The position numbers and the translations under genes were made by a program. Source: Caprimulgus europaeus (lineage: Eukaryota; Chordata; Aves; Caprimulgiformes; Caprimulgidae). From it: DNA of 64,000 bases. The stretch lies in assembly GCA_907165065.1 (NCBI GenBank), contig OU015526.1, positions 72,191,723 through 72,255,722 of the forward strand. Direction: 5' to 3'. The notes beneath the pieces are model-generated. The model ran no database searches, was not told the origin of the DNA, and saw nothing but the letters and a program-made list of their open reading frames with translations. Shown here piece after piece: positions 13,692 through 27,407 of the stretch; the first letter of the stretch is position 1; every line of letters starts with the position of its first letter.

Positions 13692-16156
13692 ACCACCTTG
13701 CTGGAAGGCACCTTTGTTTCTTATAATATGTCATCTTCTTTTGACATTTAATGGAAAAATACTAAATATTCAAAAATTTGCCTGAAAAATTTCCTCTTTT
13801 GGGACATCAATTTGAAAGTCTGCTAATGAAGCATTAGTTACTAGGAAATATTTAAAACATACATTTAAGAAATATTTATGAGAAACATAATTTATACTGT
13901 GAAGTCACATATGAAAATAATTTTTTTGACTCTTGTATTAACACATTAAAAAGTGCTTTAGAAAGATGTGCAAGTATGTACAGAGTAGACCCTACAGTTT
14001 TAAGACTCAAGGAAAGATACTGCAAATTCTATGAATCTCAAGCACCCAGGAAAAAAAATTCTGAGAATAAAGCACAAAATAAATCAAATAAATATCAATA
14101 AACTTTTATGATCTATGTATGATAAGCATCTGACTATTGTGATTATGGTAATTGTAAAATAATCCAGCAATACACTGATTCTCTATAGATTAGTATGGCC
14201 TTTAAACCCTCTGCCTTTTGACTAACTATTGATTGTTTTTACATAGGGAAGCACATAAAAAGAAAAAAAGAGCAAATTGTTAACATTCTCCTCGGTTATA
14301 CAACAAAACAGTTTAGAGACATTCAACTGCTTCAAAATTAATAGAAAGCTGTACAATGGACAATGCATAACAAAGGGTTTAGAACTCAGTACAATAGAAC
14401 TGCTCAAAGTTTTTTCTTTTAAAGAAAACATCTTGAAAAGAGGCAGACAACAAGTTTCCTTGTCAACTTTTCATAAGTCTTTTTTTAAGCAAACCTTTTG
14501 ACTGTTTATTTCTCCCTGAAAGACTTTTCCCCAGAACTGAAAGTTTGAGCACAGTGACAAAACTTGGAAGCCAAAGGAGCTAGAGCAGAAGTCCCCCAAA
14601 GTCCACTGTAAGAAATATCTCAATATCTGACGCAAGAAATTAACTTTATGACTGGCTCACTGTTTACTGAGAACTTATAAACTGCCATAAGTTTGAGAAA
14701 TAATTAAAAATTATTTTTCCAAATAGATGACAAAGAAGGCAACAGTAAAATAAATGCTTTGTGGTGTTGGGAAATTGCTGTTTGCTTTATCCCAAAAACT
14801 TATTTTACTGTTATGTTCAGAACTTTATAATTTTTAATTTATCTCTTTTTTTTTTAATTGGGCTCTCTCAAAATGAAAAGATCTATAGGTTCAAATTAGA
14901 TCTGACAATAGTGCACAGAAAGTATCATTCTGCTTCATACATAGACAGATTTAATTATCACCCAAGCAGACAGATAGAAAGCATATTCTAGCATGCATGA
15001 AAGAGAAGAGCACATATACTCCTTTACGAAACCAAAGCTCTTCACAGCACTACCATCTTCAAAATAGTCCCAAACTTCAAAATCAAGGAACTAATTGCTG
15101 GCATGTTTTCTGTACCTAATATCTTCCACAAGTTTCTCTTTTAAAAAGGAAAAGAAATAATTAAAACATCTATGGAGAAACAGAGAAGGTGTGCAAGAAA
15201 GAATTTCAAGTAGTATCAGCTAATGTACTTTATGTGAAACAAATTAGTTATTGGAGAATTATTTTTTTTAAAGACGGTTACAGGCAAAAAGATGAAAATG
15301 TTAGAAAGATGCAGAAGAGGTACACTCTCAACACAGAGAGAGAGAGTGTAACATTAAGCACTACATTCAACTCAATAGAAATAGCAAGCAAAAATGTCCT
15401 CCATACATCAACTGCCAAAATAAAGAAGTTGTACAGTTTGTATTTTCTTCAGCAGAAAACTTACATGGATTACTGCAGGTCCACTAGCATCTTATGAGTC
15501 TGCCTGCCATTACATCAATTGAGTTACTTTTGTGTGTGCTTCTATACAGATATTTAGAGAGTGCTATTTCTGAGTTCATGTGGTGATCTCAGTCTATGAG
15601 CTTGAAAAGAGTTATCACTGATCCTGTTCAAGCAAATGGCAATTAGCTAGCCAAGATTTTCTCTCTGTTCTCCCTCTGTTGCTTATCTTCACCCCAAGTC
15701 ACTGCTGACATCATTCAGATGTTTTAATGGCTATAGATTTTGGAATAGATGTATTAGACCTTAAACATTGCATTGACACCAGATGATTATACACTTTTAA
15801 GTGCATTATGCAGGACAAGATTGCTACATCTAACATATCAGAACTGTATTTTATGACACTGCCTGAAAGATTGGGCATATGCTGTCTAAGATTATGTATA
15901 GAGCTTCATAAAGCAAATGTCTGAGTGAAACTTTGTTTATTTTCAGTAATATACAAGCAGATATTTTTGTTATATCTGAACATCCTGCTGACATAGTAAT
16001 TCAAGGAACTCCAGCAAAGCAAACAATGTGACAGTAAAAAGAATGTGGAATAATGTCAGAGCAAATAACTGATGTAAGAAAGTCGAATGCAAATATAGTT
16101 TTTTACCAAAGGGGAAGTAGCATTAGAATTCTGGACTCTCAAAATTAGTATGATAC
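13692..16156. other. AT-rich spacer between inverted solo LTRs
   Basis: About 2.46 kb without LTR, CR1 or retroviral coding similarity; the longest open frame is about 102 codons (15189-15497) and unrecognised. A short GA-rich tract lies near 15340. Nothing here suggests the internal part of a provirus, which also rules out reading the two flanking LTRs as one element. Confidence 0.6.
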
Positions 16157-16765
16157 TGTCCTGGTTTCACTAGGATAGAGATAATTTTCTTTTTAGTAGT
16201 TAGAATAGTTGTTGCTTTAGTTTCAGTGTAGAACTTGTTATAAGACCGTTGATAAAAGTACTAATGTTATGAGTTGCTGCTGGAGCTCAAGGCCACTGTA
16301 TTTGGCTGGTTCACAGCTGCATTAGGACTGGGAAGGGGAAGTGTAGTGAATAGCAAAACCCAGAACTGGCATTTGGATGTGCCAATGAACTATTCCAGAT
16401 CATATCACGTCATGTCAGTATATTAACAAGGACTGAGCAGAAGACAGAGCTATTCTCTTGGGGATCACTTGGGCTCGCTGTTCTGGGGTTTTGGTTTTGG
16501 GACTGTCTCTGCTCCAGGATCGCTGGCTGGCACAGGCTGGGCATTGGTCACTGGGTGGTGAGCAATTGCACTGTGGATCACTCAATTGTATATTCTTTTA
16601 TTACTGTTGTTCTCATTATAATTTTATTTTAATTAGTAAATAGTTTTTATCATCTCAACCCATGAGTCTCCTTGCCCTTTTCTTTCCAATTCTCTCCCCT
16701 TCTCCCTGGAGTGGGGGGAGGTTGAAGAGAGCAGGCTGTGTTTGACTGCAAGCCAAACCATCACA
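16157..16765 (+). mobile_element. Solo LTR, plus orientation (endogenous retrovirus-derived), copy B
   Basis: A 609-bp unit beginning TGTCCTGGTTTCAC and ending AACCATCACA, i.e. TG...CA ends. It is flanked by GATAC (16152-16156) and GATTC (16766-16770), a 5-bp target duplication with one mismatch. The 3' part has AATTAGTAAATAG followed by a CTCAACCCATGAG segment, which I know from the R/U5 region of avian LTRs with this terminus. No internal retroviral sequence is attached, so it is a solo LTR. A 5-bp duplication fits ERVL-like or some ERV1-like integrases; I do not name the subfamily. It is the inverted partner of 13080-13691. Confidence 0.9.
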
Positions 16766-19700
16766 GATTCAAAAAGTATATACAGTCACTGCACTATGCC
16801 ATTCATGGCGAGTAATGAGCACTGATAATGTACTGTGATATATGAAGATATTTAGAAGACTTCTAAAGGTTGTTTAGAGCAATAATAGCTTCATAAGCTG
16901 GTTTATATTGTCAGTTGGAATGCTTCTGAATCTGAAACTTCTTTAGCATCATTATACTCACAAGATTGCTAGAAGAGAAGAAACAGTCCTCACCAGTCAT
17001 TCTTGTTTAAATCTTAATCATGCAAAATTACACAGAGAGAGCTTTTGTTATAGGGACTCTTGATATAATTCAGATTTAATATAACTTTGGAAAAGCTTTT
17101 TCTATTTTCATTATTGATGTTCAGCATGAGAATCATATTTGGATCCATTGTTTTCATTTTTTGTCACAATGATTAATCAATCACACAGGACTTGTATCCA
17201 ACTTGCCCCAAAACTCTCAAAGGTTTTCCAGAATTACAGTAAGTAGATCTATCCTAGAGAAAAACAAACAAGAAGTACTTTTTCCCCATGGTACAATTTC
17301 ACTGCTAGAGAGGCTACCAATACCATTTGAAGTCCAGTGTCTACCAGTTCTCAACATCATAGGCACACATCTTAAAATGAGCAATATAAATCTCTACAAA
17401 ACCACAGATTTTTATAAACTAACACAGAACTTGTATTCATAAAACTTCAAATCTCCAGCTTAGCAGTTTAATCACAACAAAAAGCACAGATTCATTTCTA
17501 TTTTTCATATAATCATAAACAATGTTTTAAAATAGCTCATATACTAGAATTTAGTAAAAATAAATATCAGAGAACTTTGGTGTTATATTGTCTTCTACCT
17601 GTTCATTTTAACTGGGGTGAACCAAAAATATGTTACAGCGGAAGCAAACATTTCTGAAAGACAATCTACCTCCACTGAATGAATAACAAAATTCAAGAAC
17701 AAGGACTTAACAAATAGTGTCTTTACAGCAAAAAACATATGCTCTATCTATAATGAAAAAGATATTGTCAACTTCCTTATCTGTAATCCATACAAAAACT
17801 GCACAGAGAATAGTGTCTGTTTAGTTACTAGCCTCCTGTGTTTAGCACAGAAATCATAATAATACAAACTACTTGAAAGAACAGGATAAACAAAATTCTC
17901 CAAACTAATATTTTGATAAAAATATTTTTTACAACTCATTTAAAAAAAAAAATCACATTTTCATTAAACAACTGAAAACTACCTCCAATTCCCACTCTTC
18001 TTGCCATCCTTTTCCTTTTCCAAAAGTATCATCTTTTAGAAACGTACTGCAATGCACTCTGGGAGTAGTAACTTGTATATCATAACCATATTTTTTTAAT
18101 TTTTTTTAAATAGCAGCCATTATAATTTATTGTTACACTACAATATCTAAAAGGGCCCCCATGCCAAGAAGGGATGTGAATCAGCTGGCTGTCAGGTTCA
18201 AGTAGGCATAACAGTAGCTCATTAATCCAGTTTAGACTACAGAAAATATTTCACTTTTACTGTTACTACATTTACAGTACAACATAATCCAAAAACCTCA
18301 AAATAATGTGCAATACAGAAACCCAAAGGAAGCTATATACAAAAGAGACCACAGTTTAGTTACTGTATAGTAACGTATGTGACTGTAAAACAATAAATAA
18401 GGGAAAGGAGAACAAATGATTGGTTTCACATCAATCAGATGAACAAATTGCTATATATACTAACTTTGACACAACTAACTAATGCAACTCAAAGTCAAGA
18501 AAAATATAGTGGATTTTCACAACAGAACATCTATACTCTTTTATTTTCCCATATTGTTTCACTTACTGCCATTTAAAGTACATTATATTTTTGACCTAAC
18601 TGTTGAAAATTTTACTTATTAAGAAAAAAGTCCTATGTCTTAATAATTTAGTAAATTTAGTAGGTAAGCGAGTGCCAGAGAAACATCACCCATCCTGCAG
18701 TAACTAAAGCTTGGTAATAAATGCAATTGGGCCAAAACCAGTTCAGAAGTTATCTTGCTTTAAAACTAAACTATATGCAATCAATAACAAAACAAGGCTT
18801 CACTTGACTTCAAATCAGAAAGATTGTATTGTTTCCTCTGGTCCTGATGTAATGTTATTTTACTATTAGCTGTTACAAGAAATTTGGAAGAAGATTTCAC
18901 AGGTAAGACATTATATTCCATTTTTACCTCCTATTTTTAGAGAAAGGCTTCAAAATTGATCCCTTAATCTAGATCTAAATATTTCTAACTTACAGAACTA
19001 TTTCTCAGTATGCCTGGATCTGAAAGAATAAAACCAGTATGCTATTTTTTTTCCACCCACAGGAAATGGCCCTCCTTAAAATTTTGTATGAGAATAATGA
19101 TTCCTCTCAAATGCAAGCTGCATTATTCATAGAGCTCTAAGCAAAACTCTGCTTAGAAGAATCCCCTAGTGTCAGTCAATGGGAACTCTGCAAGATAAAA
19201 ACAAGCAGGATTTGGCACTGAACTTCACCACTAATATATTGTTTTCCTCTTGCTCACAGTTTTAAAATGGTCATGCTACCAAAATTCTCATTTTAACACA
19301 TTTTTATATAATTTTTCAAAGTATCTGTTTTAGTAACTTAGCTTTAGATAAATAAGACTTAGGCAAAAAAATTGTTATACAAGTTAAATTCATATACCTA
19401 ATTTCTCCTAAAAGTAGCAACAGAAAGGAATTTCTCCCACTCCTTTTAATGTTGCTGATGTCTCTGAGTCTCCCTATCCTAGGAAACAAGTGAACTATAC
19501 CTTTAGTAAAATAAGAGCTTAACTTTTCTTTCCTGACACTGATCTGTTTTATTTTCTGTTGTGATTCCTGAATCTGATGTTGTTTCTCACTACTTTACTG
19601 CATAAGAATTTTCATTTTAAAAATGAATATAAGGTTGAAAAGTCTAATATAACATAAACATAATTGTTGAATTAATTTTCTTTCAATGTATGCCTTCTTT

Positions 19701-22700
19701 TTTTACTCAACACTGAAAAGGAAATAAAAACCCTCTAGATCTTCTTATAAATGAATAAATGTCACAGCTTCTTAAAAACAGTTACTCACATCTTTGCAAA
19801 CAGTATTTTCTGTGCACTTTGTGGACTACCAAAATGATCTAATTTATGAACTGAAAGGATTGCTATTCCGAAAGCTCTGTCTCTGTGCTATTTACAGTGC
19901 CAGAACCCTCAAAGTTAACTAGCGACTGAAGTCTCACAGTAAAAACTGATATTTCATTTAATATTTTTAACTAAAATAGTAAACTCTGCAAATCACCTAT
20001 GCCACGTTGAAGCAAATCTTCACCTTGATACTTAAAAGCTGAGCCTACAAAACAACATCTGGCACTTTATGAATGATACCTCTAAACTGTACAATCTATA
20101 GGGAGTATCAAGTGCATGGCACTAACTCACAACCAACAGGCACAGCCTGGTGATAGACAGCTAAAACCCACTACTTTCTTTTATGCTAACATATGTGAAA
20201 ACAGGGAAATCACCCTGAAAAAAAAAATAGTTATTGAAAGGTTTAGGCAAAACCTGTTAATATTAGAATTAGTTTGTGATTTTTCACATCTATAAAACTG
20301 AGACCAGAAACTATTTGGGTATTCCTCAGCCCTCTCTGATTTGAAGACAGTATCAAATACTGAGTGTATGGTTATGAGAGCAGAACAAGGCTAGACTCCC
20401 TGCCTGGGGATCACACTTGCTTCATTTTAATTAAGGAATACTTTGCCCAAATTCCCGAAGCTAATACAAGTCTAATTGAATTCAATACTAAGTCCAATAC
20501 GTTTCATATGTGTAATCTAAATTCACATCCTAAACTTAGCTCAAGCAGATGAGAATACTGTGGATAGACCCAGTAAAGCTTGCAAAGGGACATGAATAGT
20601 TCACATCCCTTGAGATGTCCAACAACCAGCACCAGCAGACTGTGCTGGAAGCTGAAAATAGAAAAGAAAGTTATAACATCAGAAAGAGTCATCGAATTCC
20701 ATATGTGTTCATCTGGAAGAGATGAGTTAACTCAAGGAGTCCACTTGTGCCTACAGCAATGCCTCTATTTTAAGCCTTCATTCTCTCCTTCCCCAAAAAA
20801 CCGTCCAAAAATCCTGAGTGCTGAAGGCATTCACTTCTGCACCTGGGCTTCTGGTCAGGAAGAGGTTCATTCTTCCTAACACACAAAACCAAATAAATCA
20901 AGAATTACCAAAGTCCTTCCCATTTTAAAACAAAAAGATATAAGGGAGGGGAACAATCAAAGATTAGGAACAAAATGCACACACATTATGGGTTTAATCC
21001 CTCTATGATTACAGGGCTTTACAATGCCCTTTACAGGTACACAGATGAGAGAGAAGGTGTTGAAGGTACAAACCTGCATCAGTTTCAAACTGTCAACTCT
21101 AAATCCAATTTAACAGTAGTTTAAGCATTAGAAGAGATTGCCATCATCACTCCTCAATAGCCTTAACCTCTGGAGCTTTCAAAAGAATAGGCAGTGAATT
21201 TAATTAATTATTAGCTTTTCACCTTGGAGACCTTGGTACAAAGGTAAGAACCAGCAGCTCAGAAGGTAGCTACTGAGACTGGTAGACTATTTTTGGTCTC
21301 CAGTGTGCTTTAATATCCTTCACACATTCCCTGAACTTCCCTACTATTTTTTGTTGTGTTTCCCCCACCCTCTATGCAATTTAAAGTGAAAATTCAAGTG
21401 GTCAGGAATGTCTGGCGTCTAATCCTCCTTGTGTTGAATGTTCATGGCTGTCAGCAATATTTGACCAATGTCAGTTGTGGAAAACAAAGCTATCAAGCAA
21501 AGATGGCCTTAAGCCTCTCCCAGATTTGAAGAGTCCTAAACACAGGCGTTGGAATCTGAAGTGTGATCCAGACAAGAAACTTGCTGGAGACCATTATTTC
21601 ACTATTAGTCTTTGTCAAACATGTCAATTTTAACCTGAGGATTTCTTAAGTAGAAGATGGAGCAGAGAAGGAATATTTTCCAAATATAAGATTTGTTTCT
21701 TCTGTCTCATACATCTTTTCATAGCACCTGTTTCCATGATGCTGGTCAAAAAACAGGTGAAATAGCACATAAATTTTCTACAACCACTTATACAGTAATG
21801 AAATCTTACAGATACATGCAGACATGTCTTATTTATGGCTCCTCAAATGCGACTGTAGGACCTATGATGACACTGTTAATCATTTCATACATTTACTTGA
21901 GTAAATAAGAACTTGCCCCAAAATAATACATGCTTATATTTTGTTAAATATATACTTAAATATATTACAGTTAAAATATACTTGCCTATTTAAAAACAGT
22001 TAAGGAAGCACAAATGAAAAAGGTGGTCAAGAACATGTTACATGACACAGAGTGATTGGCTAGAGAACATGTGAAATCCAGAAGTTAAGACTTGAACCTG
22101 TACACTATCCAACAGACAACCTATAGTGAATTCTTTCATGGAAACTGGCAGCTGGCAAACAAACCACTGCTATAAAGATAGGATAAAGCAATGATAATGA
22201 TACCTAACAATTTATTCAGGCTAAATGGTCAAGTCTTTGCTCCTATTTACATTTGGTCACATTTCTAGAGCATGCCCCAAAACCCCTGCATCTGTTTATA
22301 TTTAATGTTTTCTTTATCTGATGTTTTATTCATGCTCACCTTTTAAAAATAAAAGTAAATAACTAAAAATTTACTTGTAGTGATTATTTTTTCCCCTAAT
22401 TAAATAAATGATTTCATGCAGGTATCATATTTTCTATTCTCAATAGAATTATTTTTTATTTTAAGTTTACAAAAAAATGAGACAATGCTGTTTTTAATCA
22501 TCCTGCAGCTTTTGTCAAATACTTTTTAAGTGGCAGCAGCTATACATGGACTTTCAAGTTCATCTTTTTTGCCATCCACAACACATGTAAAGGAAGTTAC
22601 AGGGAATTTTTAATAAATCTGGACATATCCCCTCCAGAGGATATAAAAATAATTAACTCAGATACTTACTTAGCATCTTTGTAATATTGTCAATCAAATC

Positions 22701-23142
22701 AGATATCATAATGAATATTTGCAAATCTCATTGTTTTACCTAAAATTTAAGAAGAAAATAATTTATATGTTTAGTTAACCTGTCTATTCTTTAGCTCCTA
22801 ATACACACACAAATGTGTGTTTCCTAGTAGTTCTAAAAACTAAAACTTGTGTGGATTTTCCTGAAATGCAAATCCAGTCTTACAAAAACAAAACAAAAGC
22901 CCACAAACAAACAAACAAACAAACTAAACCCCCTGTCCTGTATCTCTAAGTGCATAAGGAAAATCTAGTCATATGTTGGTTATGAAAACACAGCCATGAA
23001 AATGAAGAGGTTTGTAGGAACTAAGTATTGTTGGCAATACTTACTAAGTACAATTTAATTTAAACAAGTGCACATCACCTTCAGACTTACAGTTCTTAGG
23101 AAAAAAAAGCTTGCTTTACCCTTGCTTACTGTACATAATTAG
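16766..23142. other. AT-rich noncoding DNA, no gene recognised
   Basis: No repeat family ends, RNA genes or recognisable proteins seen. Open frames are short (at most 99 codons). A TAAT-rich, possibly regulatory patch lies at 18100-18290 and simple repeats near the right end. CAG|GTAAGA occurs at 18900-18908 behind a weak acceptor and was not called an exon. Confidence 0.6.
22905..22924. repeat. (AAAC)5 microsatellite
   Basis: Five perfect AAAC units within a longer A/C-rich patch (about 22882-22930). Confidence 0.9.
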
Positions 23143-23213
23143 GCAAGGCAGTTGGAACTAAGTAATCTTTAAGGTCCCTTCCAAACCACACCATTCTATA
23201 ATTCTATGATTAT
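23143..23213 (+). mobile_element. CR1 LINE 3'-terminal fragment
   Basis: The sequence contains the avian CR1 3' UTR signature AAGGTCCCTTCCAAACCA followed by CATTCTATAATTCTATGAT. That is the conserved 3' hairpin region plus the octamer tail (ATTCTATG-type units, slightly mutated). Only about 70 bp remain, with no coding part. This is the usual extreme 5' truncation of CR1 copies. The same tail, in reverse complement, ends the large CR1 at 33532. The 5' boundary is approximate. Confidence 0.88.
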
Positions 23214-23584
23214 GCCCCAATGCATATACCTGCAGTCTTAATAATAGGTCCAGAAGAAGAAGAAAAAGAAAAGGAATGAAAAATTGTACTTTTAATAACA
23301 CTTCTCTGTTTTCTTAGTCATATTTCAGACTCATATGGAAAACTACAGACAAACTAAATGATCAGCTCTAACTATCTGCTGGGAGCAAGACTCATTCAAA
23401 TCCACAAAACATATTGACAAAAGCTAATGCTGGATAGGTCATTCAATTCACAGGACCTTTCAACCCCATTGAAAATTTCAGAGAGTAAGAAAAAAACATC
23501 AAAGTCTTTGTATTTAGTATATAGACCTTTTTGCCGGTTCAAGTTTAAGACCTTTTTAAAAATGCACTGTCAGCAGCATAGTTT

Positions 23585-23741
23585 TTAAAGGTAAAATGAG
23601 GCCTTTAAAGCAGGTATCCCACTGTGTGTTCTAACACTGCGCTGCGCCTGTAGAGCATGATAAACAAGGGCAAAGACGTGAGTGAAAGTCTCAAACACTC
23701 TCTTACAATGGCTTTCATCTTCTCTTCCAAATCTGTAACCT
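23585..23741 (-). other. Exon-like interval, minus strand (candidate)
   Basis: Read on the minus strand, a pyrimidine-rich tract (CATTTCCTTCTGTCTTCAG) ends in AG at 23743-23742. The following sequence is more GC-balanced than its surroundings. Two frames stay open to 23585 or close to it; one begins with an acidic/basic helix-like segment and continues into a hydrophobic stretch. A GTAAGA donor occurs at 23706-23701, which would give a 35-nt exon, and a weaker GTGGGA further on. I recognise no protein in either frame. Forkhead-like motifs (GTTTAC, TGATAAACA) are also present, so a conserved regulatory element is an equal alternative. Confidence 0.2.
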
Positions 23742-26700
23742 CTGAAGACAGAAGGAAATGCAGTTAATGTGTTTACAAATAGGCTGAAACATGTCACGTT
23801 TTTAAAGGAAACTCACAAAGGGCTCAAATGTCTACTGGAATCTCATTACATTGTTTAAAGGGACAATTTCAGGGCTGGTAGCCCCCCAGTTTGACCTCTC
23901 TTTTTAATTTCATCTTTTTGCAAAGTTCATGTCCTTTCTCAGATTCTTTTATTAATTCATCACTTCTCCCTCTCAAAATGAAATCAATTAAAAATGTCAC
24001 TGATATGCTAAGACCAGAAGGAAGCCTCTCTGTGACAAGTTACAAATCCATCCTTACCTTTCATCTTTTGCAGGGGAAATACTGAAAATTCAGCTGACAA
24101 AATATCTGTCACCTTGCACATTTATCAATAAAGTGTTTTAGAAATATTAAATAAGCAATAAAGAAACAAAACCTAGTGGTCCAGAACTCATGAGGAACTC
24201 TGAAACAAGTTAACATGCACAAGTGATAGAACAAAACATTCTTTGTGAAGATAATGAGTGTAGATGTAACCCTTTGGCACATCCTGAAAATAGTCAAAAG
24301 AACTTTAGAGTCTGACAGGCTACAAATAGTAAGAAGCCTGGCAAGTGTCTGCAAGAAATACTCTGCAGAAATAAAAAAGAGGCAATACGGGAACAAAGCC
24401 TCAGGAAAAAAATGTAATTTTATATTATCATATATCACACTGAATGTGATGTACAAACGCTGTTTAAATAAAAGACCATAAAATGATTTTTCTATCTGCT
24501 TTTTAAATTTTGTTTCTCTATTTGGGGTTATACAATCTATACAGTAACTTTTGGGGTTTTTTTAATCTTCTCTGATTTTTTCATTGCTTAATTTTCAACA
24601 CAAATGTTTACTTAATTCTGTATTTTCCAATTTCTTTATAGAATCTCAGTAGAACAGTTTTGATCAGCAATAGTTAAACAGGAGGTTTTTTACATAACTC
24701 TACTGTTCTAAGACTCACATTCTGGAAATATTAAAACCCACAACTCTCTTATTGTCTTTCAAATAATACACCAGACACTTCAGTAGAAATATTTCCTTTT
24801 ATTTAACCTAGTAGCAGAAAGGTTAATAGTAAGACACTTGTATAACCAAAAACATTAATTTGGGAACTTGATATATCCTCCATTTTATACTTCATGCAAT
24901 GTAATTCCTCATAAACCCTCTCTAATTCTTGCCAAAAAATATCCATTTTGTACACTTCATTTTATCTATGAATATTGTAGCAATAGATAATAGCTAGATA
25001 ATGTCAGAATGGTTCAGAATAACATATCCAAATCTGTTTTACCTAGCAATATATAAAAGTACTACAATCCGTCATTTGTGACTGAAATTAGAGATAATAG
25101 TTTACGGAATATCTAACATGCTTTTGAGAAATAGAAATGGAGCTACATGGTATTTACAAATAAAATTTATGAGAAATCATACTTTTCCATCACTGTAGTT
25201 GTTAGTGTTTCTACATCCCCACCCATCTAATGAAATTATGATCCCACTATATGCTAATCCCTCCTTTCCAATCCTGCATCGTCCTTAACAAATGCAGCTA
25301 AACCTGCGCCCCTCAGCAGATATAAATTAATTCACATACAAGTGCTGTCAATCATATTAGTGAACTTCAAGCATTTCCATCTCACTAATGTGCACAGAAG
25401 TGACTTCTAAACTATGTTCTGAAAATGTAATCTCAAGAAATAGTTCCACATCACCATAGTTTGAAACACAAAAAAAAGCTCACATAAAGCAAAAATGTGA
25501 CAAGAACCAGATTCATCCTTGTTCTCAGAAACGATGGCAATACTCTGAGAGTGTCTATCTCTAATGGCTGACTTTCAACAAGTTATTTGTCTCGGAATTT
25601 TTATGCACTACAGTTGTTTTTTGACAGTTTCTAACTGCCTGTAGTAGCAGGTCAATACATCCCCAAAGGTGAATTTAGTAGTGTGGGATAGTTGTAAACT
25701 CATCTAACTTTACTTTCTGGATGATCAGTAGGTTAACCTAATGTTAAAATATGATACAATGTGATTTGGGAAGATCAAAATCTCTATTACCATTAAAGGC
25801 ACTCTGTAGAATTAACCTAAAGATATGATAGTTTATTTATGGTATGTTTTATTTATGAGCTTGAGTTTACAAAATCTTTGTGGTGGGGAAATATACAACC
25901 AAAGCGTAGTTTATCGGGAGTGATCCAGGGAAACTCTGGCTAAACTGCAGAAAGGGTTATGGCATACATGGCCTGTGAAAGATCACCAGGTACTAGCAAA
26001 GGATAGCAATTCAGCTTCCAAAGTGTAAAAAAAGCCATAAATTCTCTTGGATGTTTTCAGTGGCCATCAACAATGCAAATAATGACTGCAGGTTTTAAGC
26101 TGCTTCAGAGCTTTAACTTTTTCAATAAAAACAACTTTTCTGTGCTCTCAACACTACTACTCAAGTTGGGACCACAAAGTATTATTTTCTACCCCATAGA
26201 AAGAGTACCAATTAAAAAAAATTGGTGCCCCATTCAGGTGACACCAAGAGATTTCAAACAAAACAAGCCTCAATATGTAGTCCACATCAATAATGCAGTG
26301 GTTGCATCTTTCAGCTTTGTTGGAAAACACACAAACTTGGGTTCCTGTTCTGGCTATTTGGATCCACTCCTGACTAACACTTGGAGCAGGGTATATTTAA
26401 GTTTATTCTAATTAATGAAGAGTTATTTAAGATGTAAAATCTAGAGATTTTTTCAAAATATACTTCTCAGAGGGAAGTTCCATAAGATGGCCAAATTTGT
26501 CTGACCTCTCACTTCTTCCTGGATGAAGTTCACTTCTCCACACCCTTCTCAGTCTTTTCCCTGCAAGCATGGTCCTACTGCCTTGAAGGCAGTTCTGACA
26601 TTCATTGTAATATTTATTGAGCCAGTTCAGCTCACTAACTGAGCAGAAAACCATTCACAGGGCTTTTTTTCTCTCTAGGTTAGTATTTAGTATTTTTCAT

Positions 26701-27407
26701 TAGACCTGGTACAAGACAAAGATTTCTTGCATTAGCTTTCCTTTTCTTTAGAGATGCTTCAATCTATTAGGAATAATTTAAGAAAGAAAATTTTATTTTA
26801 CATTTCAAATATTTCTTTCAGCAAATGGTATTATGCCTCAGTTCTGTTAATTTCTGACTATGAAAAAACTTTATTGCACTTTAAATACAAACACTGATCT
26901 TAAAATACACTTCTGAGTATGAAATTTTCTTACTTTTTTTCTAAACTAATCATGTTCAAACCAAAAGAATAAGGGAAACCAGAAGTAATGGTCATAAAAG
27001 TAAGACAGCACAATCATGAGATCACCCCTTGTCCTGCTGAGAAAGTCAGAGGAGCATAAAATATCAATTATGCATGAAGAAAGTTAGGACTTCCTTCATC
27101 AATGAGTTCTTGCAACTGTCCACCGTGAACTTTCAAGGACCAGAGCCATCAGTGTTATTCAAAACAATGTCAGTTCCGTTCAATGATAGTACATACTTGC
27201 AGCTAAATTAGGATAAGTTTGTTAAGGACTGATTGTTTTGTATATGGAGTGATAATTACAGGTTAAGAATTAATCACTGGCAATGTGTCTTGTCAATCCA
27301 GTCGAGAATCAAGTCTGAAGTTTGAAACTGCACTTATCTGTCTTTGAAACATTCCTGTTGCACCAGTCTCTGATCTCTAACTGACAGACAGACAGACTTG
27401 GGTATAC

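Noticed and set aside
13080..16765. The two similar LTRs as the ends of one provirus
   Set aside because: They point in opposite directions and the DNA between shows no retroviral coding sequence or primer-binding site; a provirus has direct repeats.
18870..18902. 33-nt microexon before CAG|GTAAGA
   Set aside because: The donor is good, but the acceptor TTTACTATTAG is weak and nothing else supports an exon.
23585..23797. Faint resemblance of one frame to MOB-family proteins (Cys-Lys...Phe...His-Val...Tyr-His)
   Set aside because: Only a few scattered residues fit, key surrounding motifs are missing and a second frame is equally open.
24109..24456. 115-codon minus-strand frame, hydrophobic
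   Set aside because: Phe/Leu/Ile-rich as expected from AT-rich DNA; no start context, splice sites or known family.
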